This document shows positions 20,457-27,934 of a stretch of DNA of 64,000 nucleotides, piece after piece. The notes beneath the pieces are model-generated. The model ran no database searches and was not told where the DNA came from. It was given only the letters and a program-made list of their open reading frames with translations. Position 1 is the stretch's first letter. Each line of letters opens with the position of its first letter. Origin of the DNA: an uncultured Flavobacteriaceae bacterium (lineage in GTDB: Bacteria; Bacteroidota; Bacteroidia; Flavobacteriales; Flavobacteriaceae); contig CANNCA010000006.1 in assembly GCA_947503005.1 (NCBI GenBank), positions 1-64,000 of the forward strand. The letters are read 5' to 3'. The translations under genes were made by a program, and so were the position numbers.

Positions 20457-21350
20457 TTAAAGGGACAAATATAAGGCTAATCTATTGATCTTGTCGGACG
20501 GAAAACCTTCAATATCTTGTAACTCTTCAAAAGATGTTATTCTTCCATTAGCCTCTCTGTACAACACTATCTTCTGAGCTACACTATATCTTAAATAAAC
20601 CAATTTCGCCAATTCAGCGACGGTTGCTTTGTTCATGTCTATTTTAGGCACCTCAGGTTTGGAAAGTAATTTGAAACGCTGTAATGTGCTCTCTGCAACA
20701 TCTGCCTCAAGACCGTAAACATCGTACAATTGTTCCTCAACTAAGAAACCACCTAGACGATCTCGGAATTTCACAATACGTGCACTAAGCGTCTGCCCAA
20801 TACCATTGACGACTTTTAAATCTTCTGCAGTTACCTTGTTTAAATCCTTTATGGCGAAAAACTCACTTAACCTTTTCGAAGGTGAGGAATTACCCTGCTT
20901 ACTGACCAAGGCCGACTGTTCACTATTCTTTGTCCATTCGGGAAATTTGAAATAAGGCGAAATCGCATCGAGTAGCGAATCGGATATCAACGTAACCTTC
21001 TGGAATTCTTCTGCGGAGTTGGCAAACTTGTTTTGTTTTCTAAATGAATGCAACCTATCAATTTCTTTTACCGACATTCCTAAAGTATAGCCCTTATAGT
21101 CCGTAATGAAATTAGGATTGAAGGGGTACACCTTGATGGAATCTTCTTGCAAGGCTTTTTTCTTGAGCACATCAATTTGTTCTTGTGTTTCCACATCCAA
21201 CGAAAACATTTCTGAAGAAGCATCCATCGGAAAAGAACGAAATATAAAGTATCCGAATTGGAGAAGCAGTATAATAAGCAGTAAAAAGAAAATCCCACTT
21301 CGTTCTTGTTTGTTGAACTTGAAGTGGGATTTAAAATTATTCAAAACCAA
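20457..21350 (-). CDS. Helix-hairpin-helix membrane protein (ComEA-like DNA-binding domain)
   Basis: 297 residues: a short basic N-terminus, one transmembrane helix (about 19-36), a linker, and helix-hairpin-helix motifs at about 175-205 (VNGIGQTLSARIVKFRDRLGGF) and at the C-terminus (about 237-297, with KATVAELAKLVYLR and a terminal GFPSDKINRLALYL). This is the layout of flavobacterial HhH proteins annotated as DNA uptake or ComEA-like; DNA binding on the cell surface or in the periplasm is inference. No ATG exists at the N-terminus; the start is a TTG at 21350 or 21344, only 3 or 9 bases after the symporter stop codon, suggesting translational coupling. Confidence 0.75.
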   Translation of the reverse strand: MVLNNFKSHFKFNKQERSGIFFLLLIILLLQFGYFIFRSFPMDASSEMFSLDVETQEQIDVLKKKALQEDSIKVYPFNPNFITDYKGYTLGMSVKEIDRLHSFRKQNKFANSAEEFQKVTLISDSLLDAISPYFKFPEWTKNSEQSALVSKQGNSSPSKRLSEFFAIKDLNKVTAEDLKVVNGIGQTLSARIVKFRDRLGGFLVEEQLYDVYGLEADVAESTLQRFKLLSKPEVPKIDMNKATVAELAKLVYLRYSVAQKIVLYREANGRITSFEELQDIEGFPSDKINRLALYLSL

Positions 21351-21353
21351 GAT

Positions 21354-22967
21354 TTAATTTCCCATCGATTTGATAGCCGCGAGATACCTGTTCAATTCTT
21401 CCTTCACCTTCGGAAACAATATCAGTAACCCTATCATATTCGGAAAAACTAATGCAAGTATCATTGCATCAGAGAATGCAAATACAGCACCCATGGATGC
21501 TGATGCTCCAATTATAATGAATGCAATGAACAATACTTTATAACAAAGATCCGCAGCCTTGCTCCTTCCAAATAAATATTTCCATGATTGTAGGCCATAA
21601 TACGACCAAGAAATCATTGTAGAAATAGCGAATAAAAGAACTGCCAAAGTCAACACATACGGAAACCATGGAATCACGGACTGAAACGCCATTGAGGTTA
21701 AAGTAACGCCCCCGACATTAGATCCATCAACTAAAACCTGGCCAGCACCATCACCACCATACTCAAAAGCACCACCGCTATTATAGAAAATAATAACTAA
21801 TGCCGTCATTGTGCAAATTACAACGGTATCGATAAAAGGTTCTAGTAAGGCGACAATTCCTTCACTAGCCGAGTACTTTGTTTTTACGGCCGAGTGAGCG
21901 ATTGCTGCAGAACCTGCCCCTGCCTCATTTGAAAATACCGCTCTTCGAAACCCTACAATTAAAACGCCGAATAAACCACCTAAACCAGCTTCAGGAGTAA
22001 ATGCACCTTTGAAAATGAGACCGAATGCGTCGTCGATATAAGAGAAGTTTGCAAAAATAACTATCAAACAAGCAATGGCATAAATGACGGCCATGAAAGG
22101 AACAATTTTTTCGGTAACCTGTGCAATACGTTTTATTCCACCGATGATAACTATACCTACTACTATTGCCAATATAATTCCAATGATAAAACCTGAGGAA
22201 CCGCCCTGCAAGCCCATCATACCTATTAACTGTTCAGCGGCCTGGTTCGACTGCACTGCATTACCCCCTCCGAAAGAGGCTCCTACACAAAGTATGGCGA
22301 AAATTGCCGCCAAAGCTTTTCCTAAACCGGTAAAACCCCTTTCCTTTAACCCTCTTGACAGATAATACATTGGGCCGCCATATACCGTGCCGTCTTCACC
22401 AACATCCCGATACTGAACTCCAAGAGTACATTCCACGAATTTGGTCGACATACTCAACAAACCACACAAAATCATCCAAAAAGTAGCACCAGGGCCACCA
22501 ATGGCGATTGCTAAGGCTGCACCGGCAATATTACCAAGACCGACCGTACCAGAGACTGCTGTGGCCAATGCTTGAAAATGACTTACTTCACCTTCCTCAC
22601 TTTCATCGCGTATGGTATCGGGCAAATCACCGTCAACTATATTCACCTCAGCTTTTTCGACTCCATGACCTTCAGGTTGCTCAATATCATCATATTTTCC
22701 ACGAACAACATTAATCGCCAATGGAAATTTTCTGATATTAATAAATCCAAAGTATATAGTAAAAAAAGTAGCACCTAACACTAGTATAATAACCACGAGG
22801 GGAATTCCCGTACCTGGCACCTGCCAAAAAACTATACCTTCCCAAACTGCCGTAATTGGTTCGAACCAAGCATTAATTCGCTCGTCTAAACCCATCTCCG
22901 AGGTTTCTTGAGCAACAGTTAATAATGGTGAAAAAAGTGTGAAAAGAGTAAGAAGTTTATACTTCAT
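21354..22967 (-). CDS. Sodium:alanine symporter (AGCS family)
   Basis: An inner-membrane amino acid:cation symporter for alanine or glycine. At 537 residues it is slightly long for the family because of an N-terminal signal-like segment (1-20) and a hydrophilic insertion after the first helices (about 90-125). The family signatures are present: HFQALATAVSGTVGLGNIAGAALAI (about 132-156), MYYLSRG and RRAVFSNEAGAGSAAIAHSA (near 343-362). About ten membrane segments are visible. It is transcribed with the downstream helix-hairpin-helix gene (3-base spacing). Confidence 0.92.
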   Translation of the reverse strand: MKYKLLTLFTLFSPLLTVAQETSEMGLDERINAWFEPITAVWEGIVFWQVPGTGIPLVVIILVLGATFFTIYFGFINIRKFPLAINVVRGKYDDIEQPEGHGVEKAEVNIVDGDLPDTIRDESEEGEVSHFQALATAVSGTVGLGNIAGAALAIAIGGPGATFWMILCGLLSMSTKFVECTLGVQYRDVGEDGTVYGGPMYYLSRGLKERGFTGLGKALAAIFAILCVGASFGGGNAVQSNQAAEQLIGMMGLQGGSSGFIIGIILAIVVGIVIIGGIKRIAQVTEKIVPFMAVIYAIACLIVIFANFSYIDDAFGLIFKGAFTPEAGLGGLFGVLIVGFRRAVFSNEAGAGSAAIAHSAVKTKYSASEGIVALLEPFIDTVVICTMTALVIIFYNSGGAFEYGGDGAGQVLVDGSNVGGVTLTSMAFQSVIPWFPYVLTLAVLLFAISTMISWSYYGLQSWKYLFGRSKAADLCYKVLFIAFIIIGASASMGAVFAFSDAMILALVFPNMIGLLILFPKVKEELNRYLAAIKSMGN

Positions 22968-23057
22968 AATTAGAGTGAGTTGGTGTATATTTTGGTTTGT
23001 AAAAGCAGCAATATCATAAAAAATATCAATGGAATCAAATAATCACTATGAATTAAC

Positions 23058-24065
23058 TTAGTCGATATGAAACATCTTGTTCAATTTACGTATCTGTTCA
23101 GGCCTTCCAAGGACTATGACCTTACTTTTCGGCTCTAATTCCATATCAGCCTCTGGGTTGATGATATATCTTCCGTCTGGGGCTATGTAGCCAATGATGG
23201 TGCATCCTGTTTTTTTTCTGAGGTCAAGATCACGAAGGGAATTACACTCGATCTGATCGGCAAAATCTTCGATAGCTACTTCTTCTAGATTGGTCGTGTG
23301 TTCTCCTTCCATTGAAAGTTTATCCATAAAGGTTATCAAATCGGGCATTACTACCAATGAGGCCATATGATCACCGCCAATTTTATCTGGCATGATTACT
23401 TTATTGGCACCTGCTAATTGTAATTTTTTTTGCGACGTTACCAAAGACGCACGGCTTATGATAAAAAGTTTTTGGTTCAATTGACGTGCCGAGAGTACCA
23501 CAAAAAGATTTGCAGCATCATCTGGCAAAGCGACTATGAGGTATTGCGCGTGATCAATTCCTGCTTCTTTTAAAACTTCATCTTCATTGGCGTCTCCTTC
23601 CACGAAAAGCACTTCTTCTTCATAACGTTCTATGATCTCTCGTTGACGTTCGATTACAACAAAAGGTCTTTCATACGCTTTTAGGCGCTCGGCGGCTTGC
23701 ATTCCATTTCTTCCGAAACCGCACACAATAACATGATTCGACAAGTTTTTGATTTTATTTTTCACCCTCTTTTTTTTTAAAAGTTGCAAGGAATTTCTTC
23801 CTAAAATATACTCAGTAAGTACGGATATGGCAAAACCCAGTATGAACACACTTGCCACAATTAAAAATACCGTAAAAATCTTTGCAGTGTCATCTAAAGG
23901 TTGAACTTCTTTAAAACCAACCGTCGCCATGGTTATGATGGTCATATAAAGCGCATCAATCCATTTGTAGTCAGCTATATAACGATAGCCAACAGTTCCG
24001 ATTAAAACTACGGTAAGTGTAAGAGATAATGCTAAATAAAGCTTAGAACGGGAGAGTTTAATCAT
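23058..24065 (-). CDS. Potassium-channel-like protein with TrkA/RCK domains and an unusual selectivity filter
   Basis: 335 residues: TM1 (about 8-28), a pore loop, TM2 (about 62-86), an RCK N-domain with the nucleotide motif GFGRNG at 116-121, and a TrkA-C domain at the end (about 250-335). The pore signature reads TVGFKEV (48-54) where canonical potassium channels have TVGYGD: the second filter glycine and the following aspartate are replaced by Lys and Glu. Ion selectivity is therefore uncertain. It is cotranscribed with the PspC gene just upstream (2-base spacing). Confidence 0.85.
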   Translation of the reverse strand: MIKLSRSKLYLALSLTLTVVLIGTVGYRYIADYKWIDALYMTIITMATVGFKEVQPLDDTAKIFTVFLIVASVFILGFAISVLTEYILGRNSLQLLKKKRVKNKIKNLSNHVIVCGFGRNGMQAAERLKAYERPFVVIERQREIIERYEEEVLFVEGDANEDEVLKEAGIDHAQYLIVALPDDAANLFVVLSARQLNQKLFIISRASLVTSQKKLQLAGANKVIMPDKIGGDHMASLVVMPDLITFMDKLSMEGEHTTNLEEVAIEDFADQIECNSLRDLDLRKKTGCTIIGYIAPDGRYIINPEADMELEPKSKVIVLGRPEQIRKLNKMFHID

Positions 24066-24067
24066 AT

Positions 24068-24295
24068 TTAGAGGTCAAATACGGATGTTCTCTTGGTATA
24101 TATCAAATCTTTGATTTTCAACCAAAATGCCAAAAATAAGTATAAGGCAAAACCAAAGCCAACGGTAACAAACGTAAGATAAATAAACGAAGTTCGAACC
24201 ACCCTAGCCCGAATACCCAAACGCTCTGCTATTCTTCTGCAAACTTCAAAACCGCGTTTTTGAAAATAATAGAGTATCGAATAAAAAATGTTCAT
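24068..24295 (-). CDS. PspC-domain membrane protein
   Basis: 75 residues with the PspC pattern: an amphipathic N-terminal region ending in CRRIAERLGIRARVVR (about 19-34), a transmembrane helix at about 36-58, and a short polar tail. PspC proteins sense or respond to membrane stress together with phage-shock proteins; no other psp gene is nearby. It lies between DUF2851 and the channel gene in a tight minus-strand operon. Confidence 0.7.
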   Translation of the reverse strand: MNIFYSILYYFQKRGFEVCRRIAERLGIRARVVRTSFIYLTFVTVGFGFALYLFLAFWLKIKDLIYTKRTSVFDL

Positions 24296-24304
24296 GAAAT
24301 AAAA

Positions 24305-25588
24305 TTAATCATTTCCATTCAATAAACGATTTCCGATTGCACATTGCAAGCATTTATTTTGAGTACAATACTCATTGTACAATTGAAGTATAGCCTGACT
24401 ATCCTTAGCATTCGCGGCAGACACTCCATTTGCATTAAAATTCTTGATCACTGCATTTTGCTCCCCGTTGATTTGAGATATAATTTTGAGTATCTCATTA
24501 TTGACATCTTTGCCCATATGTCGGGCATAGCAAAACTTTAAAGGTAGAATAGCATTTATAACGAGTAAATCTATAAACGCTTTTGAAATTTTTTTGGTAC
24601 TCTTTTTTGATGATTTTCCAAAGGTAAAATGGTCATTCCAATAACTGCTTGCAGAACCATTAAATATCGTATACATAGTTTCCAGATTTGATGCATGAAT
24701 GACCTGCTCGAACAAACCTTGTTGTTTACCATACACATTCGCAAGTTGGGATAGTCTTATGGTTGGAAAATTAGGTGGACGTAATTTAAAAAATTGCGGC
24801 ATTAAGACTGCGGCATCATTTAGACCGAACTTTTTCTGTGCAAATGAATATTCTTCTCTAAGTTTCAAATAATAGGCATCAACAATGTTATCATCTTCCA
24901 GCAAATGACACATGCCATATAATAAACTCTCAATTTGGGCGGTATTCGCCAGTACTTTCCTAACAACGGAAAACTCCAATGCCTCGGCCAGACTAGTGAA
25001 AGCGTCCCCATTGATTTTGAGTCCGAAGTTCTTTAAAAGAAGTGCGAACAGAACCTGCTCCCAATTATTTTTGGATTTTTCAAGCAGTTCGAATACGAAT
25101 GCAGATTTCCGTTCCAATCGTTCAAAATATAATCTTTCCAACCAATTCTGAACAACGAAATCATCAACTTCTGAAAGGGAGGCCTCGCAATTAATAAAAG
25201 TGTATTTCTTTTTGTCAAATAGGTTTTGATAGGCTGTGAGGATTTCTTTAGAGACGTAGTCTTGTAGCGGCAAGGTGGGAATTCGAGAACCGTCCCTTCG
25301 AAAAACTGCGGCATCATCTTCCCAAACTACATGAAGAATTACGTTATCGTAGTTGGAATCTTCTTCGTGACCATGCGCATACCAATCCGACGATTTGATA
25401 TGGATTTCGACATTACCGGCCCAAAGTTGTCCGTCTATTTTTGCCTGAGCATTCAAAAAGTCCGGACCGGATAAATGGTTATGGGTTCCGACCTTGATTA
25501 TGGTAACCTGTTCATTGTTCGAGGTTAACAAATCAACCAATTGTAACTTTCTATACTTCCAGATAAAATGGAGCAAATCTTCTCGCAC
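24305..25588 (-). CDS. DUF2851 family protein
   Basis: A 427-residue soluble protein of the Bacteroidota-specific DUF2851 family: N-terminal MREDLLHFIWKYRKL, central GNVEIHIKSSDWYAHGH (about 78-94) and C-terminal Cys-containing NEYCTQNKCLQCAIGNRLL. The Cys cluster near residues 411-419 could bind metal. Function is unknown to me. It starts with GTG at 25588; no in-frame ATG precedes the conserved N-terminus. It heads the operon that continues into the PspC and channel genes. Confidence 0.85.
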   Translation of the reverse strand: MREDLLHFIWKYRKLQLVDLLTSNNEQVTIIKVGTHNHLSGPDFLNAQAKIDGQLWAGNVEIHIKSSDWYAHGHEEDSNYDNVILHVVWEDDAAVFRRDGSRIPTLPLQDYVSKEILTAYQNLFDKKKYTFINCEASLSEVDDFVVQNWLERLYFERLERKSAFVFELLEKSKNNWEQVLFALLLKNFGLKINGDAFTSLAEALEFSVVRKVLANTAQIESLLYGMCHLLEDDNIVDAYYLKLREEYSFAQKKFGLNDAAVLMPQFFKLRPPNFPTIRLSQLANVYGKQQGLFEQVIHASNLETMYTIFNGSASSYWNDHFTFGKSSKKSTKKISKAFIDLLVINAILPLKFCYARHMGKDVNNEILKIISQINGEQNAVIKNFNANGVSAANAKDSQAILQLYNEYCTQNKCLQCAIGNRLLNGND

Positions 25589-25665
25589 GACCCCTTAGTT
25601 AGTGTTTCAGGCCAAAATATAAGGAAAAAATAAAACGTAAGAAAAAACTGTATTGAAATGGGTTG

Positions 25666-26022
25666 TTATTCAGCAACTTCGCCTTCCCAATTCATAAAAC
25701 CACCTTCTAAGTTATAGGCGTTTTCAAAACCAATACTGTTCATAATGGCACATGCTTGGCCGCTTCGGTTTCCGCTACGACAATACACATAGTAATTCTT
25801 TGATTTGTCCAATTTCTGGAGTTCATCGATAAAACCTTGACCCAAATAAATGTCAATATGGGTCGCGTTAGGAATATATCCCTCCGCCATTTCATCCTCA
25901 GTTCGAACATCTAGGATAATGGAGTTGTCGTCTTGCAATAATTGCGCTACCCACTCTTCTTGTGATAAATCAGCCATTTGTGTTTTATTTGCTTTCCACG
26001 CTTTTGTGGTGAACGTGGACAT
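25666..26022 (-). CDS. Rhodanese-like domain protein
   Basis: A single rhodanese domain of 118 residues, a sulfurtransferase or phosphatase-like fold. The active-site loop is CRSGNRS with Cys81, and IILDVRTEDEMAEGYIPNATHID (about 35-57) is the conserved CH2 region. A second possible start (Met16, 25977) precedes the folded domain directly; the longer start is kept because a -7 element (26033-26040) sits 10 bases before it. It is cytoplasmic, with no signal peptide. Substrate is unknown. Confidence 0.85.
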   Translation of the reverse strand: MSTFTTKAWKANKTQMADLSQEEWVAQLLQDDNSIILDVRTEDEMAEGYIPNATHIDIYLGQGFIDELQKLDKSKNYYVYCRSGNRSGQACAIMNSIGFENAYNLEGGFMNWEGEVAE

Positions 26023-26032
26023 CTTGAGATTT

Positions 26033-26040
26033 CAAAAATA
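26033..26040 (-). promoter_or_regulatory. -7 element of the rhodanese gene
   Basis: On the minus strand the bases read TATTTTTG, an exact TAnnTTTG match 10 bases before the start codon at 26022. Confidence 0.45.
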
Positions 26041-26118
26041 GTGTATCCATAAAAACCTGACTATAAATTTTTAACAAAATTTTATAGACCTAAGAATTTT
26101 TGGTCTCGAAAATAGAAA

Positions 26119-26147
26119 TACATTTGTATATACAATTGTTGTAACAA
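26119..26147 (+). promoter_or_regulatory. marR promoter and candidate autoregulatory operator
   Basis: TACATTTG (26119-26126) is an exact -7 element. Overlapping its end is the 10-base palindrome TGTATATACA (26125-26134), and a second inverted repeat TTGTT-GT-AACAA (26136-26147) abuts the start codon. Palindromes over the transcription start are the usual binding sites of MarR-type repressors, so autoregulation is inferred. Confidence 0.55.
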
Positions 26148-26148
26148 C

Positions 26149-26595
26149 ATGAATGTTGAACAAATCATAAAAACTGATAAAGAAATTCCGCTTTATAGCA
26201 GAACTATTATTCATTTTATGTTGGTAAACAACAAGATAAACGAGGCCATATCAAAAGCACTAAAACCTTTTGACATTTCGTTGCAACAATTTAACGTCTT
26301 GCGTATCTTAAGGGGGCAGAACGGAAAACCAGCAAATCTTTCGACCTTGAACGAAAGAATGGTTACGAAGATGAGCAACACAACAAGATTGGTTGATAAA
26401 TTGATTTTGAAGGGTTTTGTTGATAGAATAATCTGTCCATCAAACCGAAGAAAAGTTGAAATTAATATTACCTCCGACGGTGAAAAAGTTTTGAAAGAGA
26501 TGGATACGGCGATGAGTACAGCAGAAAAATCCATCTTAAGAAATATTTCGGAAAAAGAATTGAAACAACTGAACGTATTGTTCGATAAATTTTAA
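26149..26595 (+). CDS. MarR family transcriptional regulator
   Basis: 148 residues with a winged helix-turn-helix core: PFDISLQQFNVLRILRGQNGKPANLSTLNERM, then the recognition helix region MSNTTRLVDKLILKGFVDRI (about 82-101) and the wing CPSNRRKVEINIT. It acts as a cytoplasmic dimer. It precedes the yceI gene in the same direction (69 bases apart, with a palindromic repeat between them). A regulator-YceI pairing suggests it controls yceI, but this is inferred from context only. Confidence 0.9.
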   Translation: MNVEQIIKTDKEIPLYSRTIIHFMLVNNKINEAISKALKPFDISLQQFNVLRILRGQNGKPANLSTLNERMVTKMSNTTRLVDKLILKGFVDRIICPSNRRKVEINITSDGEKVLKEMDTAMSTAEKSILRNISEKELKQLNVLFDKF

Positions 26596-26624
26596 TATAG
26601 GCACACTAATTTATTAATTAAAAA

Positions 26625-26647
26625 ATTCCCGCATGTGCGGGAATGAC
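26625..26647. repeat. Dispersed palindrome copy 2 (between marR and yceI)
   Basis: ATTCCCGCA and TGCGGGAAT form a 9-bp perfect stem with a 2-base loop, followed by GAC. It shares the outer ATTCCCGC...GGGAATGAC with the other copies. Confidence 0.8.
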
Positions 26648-26664
26648 GTTAAACCACATTATTT

Positions 26665-27243
26665 ATGAAAAAGACAGTATTAAGTTTAGCACTAGCCGTA
26701 ATATTCGGAGCAACTGCAACAGCAACAGAGCCAATCGCAGACGAAAGGAAAGAAGTAAACACAGAAACCAGCAAAGTAACTTGGAAGGCTTACAAGGTAA
26801 CTGGATCCCACACAGGTACCGTCGATTTACAATCAGGAGCTTTGATGTTCGACGGGGACAAACTAACTGGTGGTGAATTCGTTGTGGACATGCCAACACT
26901 GATTTCTACGGATTTGGAAGGGGAATACAAAGGGAAATTAGAGGGTCATTTAAAATCTGATGATTTCTTCGGAGTTGAAACACACCCCACTGCAAAATTA
27001 GTTTTTACTAATGTGGAAGCCTCAGGTAAGAACTCTTATGAAGTAACTGGCGACCTTACTATTAAAGGTATCACAAAACCTGTTACCTTTGATGTATCTA
27101 TATATGGCAGTAAGGCTACTGCCACCATGAAAGTTGATAGAGCCAACTATGATGTAAAATATGGTTCAGGAAGTTTCTTTGAAAACCTAGGAGACAAAAC
27201 CATCTACGACGAGTTTGACTTGGTAGTTGATCTAGAATTTTAG
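26665..27243 (+). CDS. YceI family periplasmic lipid-binding-like protein
   Basis: 192 residues with a cleavable signal peptide (about 1-21, ending ATATA), then a lipocalin-like YceI domain: VTWKAYKVTGSHTGTVDL, LEGHLKSDDFFGVETHPTAKL (about 92-112) and TIKGITKPVTFDV. The family binds isoprenoid-type lipids in the periplasm; the ligand here is unknown. A strong terminator follows at 27269-27298. Confidence 0.93.
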   Translation: MKKTVLSLALAVIFGATATATEPIADERKEVNTETSKVTWKAYKVTGSHTGTVDLQSGALMFDGDKLTGGEFVVDMPTLISTDLEGEYKGKLEGHLKSDDFFGVETHPTAKLVFTNVEASGKNSYEVTGDLTIKGITKPVTFDVSIYGSKATATMKVDRANYDVKYGSGSFFENLGDKTIYDEFDLVVDLEF

Positions 27244-27268
27244 TAGACTTGACCTCACAGTTAAGCAG

Positions 27269-27298
27269 CCTGCACTTTTTAACGAGTGCAGGTTTTTT
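27269..27298 (+). terminator. yceI terminator
   Basis: CCTGCACT (27269-27276) pairs with AGTGCAGG (27285-27292) over an 8-base loop, followed by six T. It isolates yceI from the trp promoter. Confidence 0.92.
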
Positions 27299-27318
27299 AT
27301 TTTTATTCGTACTGGTTA

Positions 27319-27349
27319 TTGGTGCTTTTAAAAATGATTTCTATATTTG
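27319..27349 (+). promoter_or_regulatory. trp operon promoter
   Basis: TTG (27319-27321), a 20-base spacer, then TATATTTG (27342-27349) match the Bacteroidota promoter in both elements. Predicted start lies at about 27355, just before the leader-peptide ATG, so the leader message is nearly leaderless. Confidence 0.75.
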
Positions 27350-27356
27350 ACCTTCA

Positions 27357-27413
27357 ATGAAAGAAATTAGAACAAATATTTGGTGGTGGAACAACTCTCG
27401 ACAGTTATCGTGA
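27357..27413 (+). CDS. trpL: trp operon leader peptide
   Basis: An 18-residue open frame MKEIRTNIWWWNNSRQLS with three consecutive tryptophan codons (27381-27389), starting just after the trp promoter. Its stop codon lies in a hairpin that precedes an attenuator hairpin (27441-27467). Consecutive codons for the pathway end product in a short leader ORF are the hallmark of ribosome-mediated attenuation: stalling at the Trp codons when charged tRNA-Trp is scarce would favour the antiterminator. The 294-base GIY-YIG gene now separates this leader from trpE. Confidence 0.88.
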   Translation: MKEIRTNIWWWNNSRQLS

Positions 27414-27475
27414 GCTGAGCATCATTATAGGAAAACTATATAAGGCCTGTCATCACGACAGGCCTTACTTATTTA
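27395..27475 (+). promoter_or_regulatory. trp attenuator (pause hairpin plus terminator)
   Basis: Segment 1:2 is CTCTCGA (27395-27401) with TCGTGAG (27408-27414), one mismatch, covering the leader stop codon. Segment 3:4 is a perfect 11-bp stem, TAAGGCCTGTC (27441-27451) with 27457-27467, followed by a moderately T-rich tail. A competing antiterminator is possible: GACAG-TTAT (27400-27408) can pair with ATAA and CTGTC around 27440-27451. The U-tract is weaker than that of other terminators in the window. Confidence 0.75.
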
Positions 27476-27490
27476 TAAGCATTTAATTTC

Positions 27491-27510
27491 ATTTCGACGA
27501 AGGTCGAAAT
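27491..27510. repeat. Palindrome upstream of the GIY-YIG gene
   Basis: ATTTCGAC (27491-27498) and GTCGAAAT (27503-27510) form a perfect 8-bp stem with a GAAG loop. The sequence differs from the ATTCCCGC family, so it is a second palindrome type. Confidence 0.75.
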
Positions 27511-27579
27511 CCCTTTGAAGGTAAAAAGTTGAAGTCGCATTGAAGATGGGAGTCCTGTTTAAATAGTAGAAAGGTTAGT

Positions 27580-27873
27580 TTGGACGGAAAAGATTTTTAC
27601 ATATACATCATAACCAACAAAAAGCTCGGTACACTTTACATTGGTTATGCAAATGATATGAAAGATAGAATGAAAAGACATAAATCAGGCAATGGAAGTG
27701 TTTTTGCGAAAAGATATAATCTCGATAAACTAGTTTACTATGAAAAATATAAGTTCCCGAATGTTGCTATAAAAAGAGAAAAACAACTGAAGAAATGGAA
27801 ACGTCAATGGAAAATCAACCTCATAAATGATTTCAATTCAAATTGGGAAGATTTGACTTATTTTTTCGAATAA
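27580..27873 (+). CDS. Small GIY-YIG nuclease domain protein
   Basis: 97 residues, essentially one GIY-YIG domain: Y7-I-Y9 and Y20-I-G22 form the family tyrosine pair, Arg30 lies in the DR motif, and Glu67 in AIKREKQLKKW is the metal-binding glutamate; the C-terminal NSNWEDLT fits small URI-type members. It is not UvrC, lacking all other domains. The start is a TTG at 27580 with AAGG five bases upstream; no ATG precedes the fold. It interrupts the trp regulatory leader, has a palindrome on each side, and is followed 61 bases later by trpE. Possible roles are nuclease of a repeat-associated mobile unit or an ordinary DNA processing enzyme; neither is demonstrated. Confidence 0.88.
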   Translation: MDGKDFYIYIITNKKLGTLYIGYANDMKDRMKRHKSGNGSVFAKRYNLDKLVYYEKYKFPNVAIKREKQLKKWKRQWKINLINDFNSNWEDLTYFFE

Positions 27874-27893
27874 AATGTAGAGAACATTAAACA

Positions 27894-27916
27894 GATTCCC
27901 GCCTTCGCGGGAATGA
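27894..27916. repeat. Dispersed palindrome copy 3 (between GIY-YIG and trpE)
   Basis: ATTCCCGC and GCGGGAAT flank a CTTC loop (perfect 8-bp stem). Flanking bases TAAACAG before and AATAAAGA after are shared with the copy at 32364, so the repeat unit is about 35 bases, larger than the palindrome. Confidence 0.85.
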
Positions 27917-27934
27917 AAATAAAGATTTCATTGT

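Larger units (their letters stand above)
27486..27932. mobile_element. Candidate inserted unit: GIY-YIG gene with flanking palindromes and 8-bp direct repeats
   Basis: ATTTCATT occurs at 27486-27493 and again at 27925-27932, two bases before the trpE ATG. Between the copies lie a palindrome, the GIY-YIG gene and a second palindrome. Removing one repeat copy plus the block would place the attenuator stem about 30 bases from trpE, the expected arrangement. The direct repeat is short and AT-rich, so coincidence is possible; no transposase is present. Confidence 0.4.

Noticed and set aside
27580-27873. UvrC fragment
   Set aside because: The protein is a complete small GIY-YIG domain with its own start and the terminal motif; there is no trace of the other UvrC domains.
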